Below, piece after piece: positions 5,772 to 6,686 of a stretch of DNA of 6,686 nt; the stretch's first letter is position 1; each line of letters starts with the position of its first letter. Both the position numbers and the translations under genes were made by a program. Where the stretch lies: contig CALEJC010000222.1 in NCBI GenBank assembly GCA_937898205.1, positions 1 through 6,686 of the forward strand. Reading direction: 5' to 3'. Under the pieces are notes generated by a model. The model saw nothing but the letters and a program-made list of their open reading frames with translations. It did no database searches and was not told the DNA's origin. The stretch comes from an uncultured Bacteroidales bacterium (GTDB taxonomy: Bacteria > Bacteroidota > Bacteroidia > Bacteroidales > UBA932).

Positions 5772-6686
5772 TTAAAGATCTATGGTGAATAACATTTTTA
5801 TACTATATGGTTGAGTCTGCGCCCCCATTTTGTTGAGCGAGCCATATAAAGAACCGCCCAAGTAGCTTGCTCTCACACCGATACGGGTATCATAAGGGAT
5901 AAAGGCGAGGTTGCCCAAACGGACAGTAAAGTCTGCGCCGGCGCTGTATAGGCTTCCAAAATGCTCCCCGTCACTGTATAGAGAGTAATCAAAAAATGGG
6001 GTGAGTTCAAAGTTTCTGACATAGGCAAAATCTCCCAGGCCGCTCCAATCCAGAGGCAGGATCGGCATTGCATAATCCACAGACATACGCAACTTGTGAT
6101 TAAAGGCGGACAATGCGAGATTGGAAGCAGAACTATATCCTCTTGGTGCTGCTGAAGTCAATGATTCTGAGAAGATCGCATAGCTGCGGGTGCTCTCATA
6201 AAGCGCAGTCCATTTAAATCCGTGAGTGGAGTGAAGACCCGGAGTGTAGGCATAGAGATGAGCATAGTAGGCCGGGTTAAACACTTCGGTAACAAATGGG
6301 CGAGAACTGTAGGCCAGCTCGGCACCGACTCCCCAGCGAGGATAGATGCGTGAGTTTGGAACCGACTGCATCATATAGGCTCTAAGGGAGCTTAATTGCC
6401 TCATCACAGGGACTTTGTCCGCTCCTCGGACGAGGTAGTCGTTGGTCATAATCGCGTTGATCTGAGGGATTATGCCGATATTCAGACCTCCAGTGGAGAG
6501 GTTTATCGGAATATATGCCTTCAGGTCCGAAGTAAACACCGGAGAATCCAGATATCTGGTCTTCAGCACATAATGATTATCCTCGATGTCTCTTTTATAC
6601 TCTATCGCCTGACGCGTGTTGAGATATAGCTTGGCTTCTATCACCGGAGCCCAAGCGCTGAATTTAAGGCTCATGTGTCCGGAGTT
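5772..6686 (-). CDS. C-terminal part of a large probable outer-membrane beta-barrel protein (TolB-like/PD40-type candidate); partial
   Basis: The frame is open at the right window edge: NSGH precedes the first internal ATG at 6674-6672 with no stop. The 304 visible residues are therefore the C-terminal part of a longer protein, and that ATG is not likely to be the true start. The sequence is rich in alternating polar/hydrophobic strands with many Tyr, Phe and Ser, as in a transmembrane beta-barrel, for example TPFFDYSLYSDG, YSAGADFTVRLGN and YDTRIGVRASYLGG. It ends in IKMLFTIDL, a plausible closing strand. The stretch YAMPILPLDWSGLGDFAYVRNFELTPFFDY resembles, from memory, the C-terminal barrel of large Bacteroidota proteins annotated as TolB-like or WD40/PD40-repeat proteins; the propeller part would lie outside the window. 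Membership is not proven and the function is unknown. The stop is 5 bp before the CpXC start, implying an operon in which this gene comes first. Confidence 0.68.
   Translation of the reverse strand, partial: NSGHMSLKFSAWAPVIEAKLYLNTRQAIEYKRDIEDNHYVLKTRYLDSPVFTSDLKAYIPINLSTGGLNIGIIPQINAIMTNDYLVRGADKVPVMRQLSSLRAYMMQSVPNSRIYPRWGVGAELAYSSRPFVTEVFNPAYYAHLYAYTPGLHSTHGFKWTALYESTRSYAIFSESLTSAAPRGYSSASNLALSAFNHKLRMSVDYAMPILPLDWSGLGDFAYVRNFELTPFFDYSLYSDGEHFGSLYSAGADFTVRLGNLAFIPYDTRIGVRASYLGGSLYGSLNKMGAQTQPYSIKMLFTIDL

Noticed and set aside
5767..5779. Perfect inverted repeat ATCTTT-T-AAAGAT
   Set aside because: It has a 6-bp AT-rich arm and a one-base centre that cannot form a loop. It covers the barrel gene stop and the 5-bp gap and is short enough to be chance; no operator or terminator role is supported.

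Overview
The window looks like chromosomal DNA from a member of the Bacteroidota, most likely Bacteroidales. The evidence is the protein types (a GT4 glycosyltransferase opening with a PPTGGSGVQRW stretch next to a YfhO-family membrane protein, and a large protein ending in an outer-membrane-type barrel), the lack of clear Shine-Dalgarno sequences before the starts, and AT-rich gaps with TTTG / TAnnTTTG-like promoter elements. Genus cannot be decided from the sequence. Genes are tightly packed. The only intergenic gaps are 79 bp (199-277), 72 bp (3958-4029), 3 bp (5173-5175) and 5 bp (5767-5771), so no gene-free stretch exceeds 300 bases. I see no tRNA, rRNA, CRISPR array, insertion sequence or attachment site.

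Layout. At the left edge (1-198, minus) is the N-terminus of a secreted protein resembling the pectate-lyase/GH28 right-handed beta-helix group, running out of the window. From a shared 79-bp control region, a two-gene plus-strand unit diverges: a GT4 glycosyltransferase (278-1525) and, overlapping it by ATGA, an 811-residue YfhO-family polytopic membrane protein (1522-3957). After a 72-bp gap with its own candidate promoter comes galK, galactokinase (4030-5172). It ends 3 bp from the stop of a convergent minus-strand unit. That unit, read right to left, is the C-terminal part of a large probable outer-membrane protein (6686 to 5772, 5' end outside the window) and, 5 bp later, a small CpXC-domain zinc-ribbon-like protein (5766 to 5176).

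How the genes may work together. The GT4/YfhO pair is translationally coupled and plausibly acts in one envelope-glycan pathway, with a cytoplasmic nucleotide-sugar transferase and a GT-C-like membrane enzyme. GalK feeds galactose into the Leloir pathway, but no other Leloir gene is visible and it appears to be transcribed separately. Its leucine codon use contains no CTG, unlike its neighbours. A 14-bp imperfect hairpin with a T-rich tail just past galK looks like its terminator, and it lies inside the 3' coding end of the convergent CpXC gene. Overall this is mostly an ordinary housekeeping/envelope region. The points most worth checking are the unannotated edge gene, the terminator hidden in a coding region, and the barrel-CpXC gene pair of unknown function.
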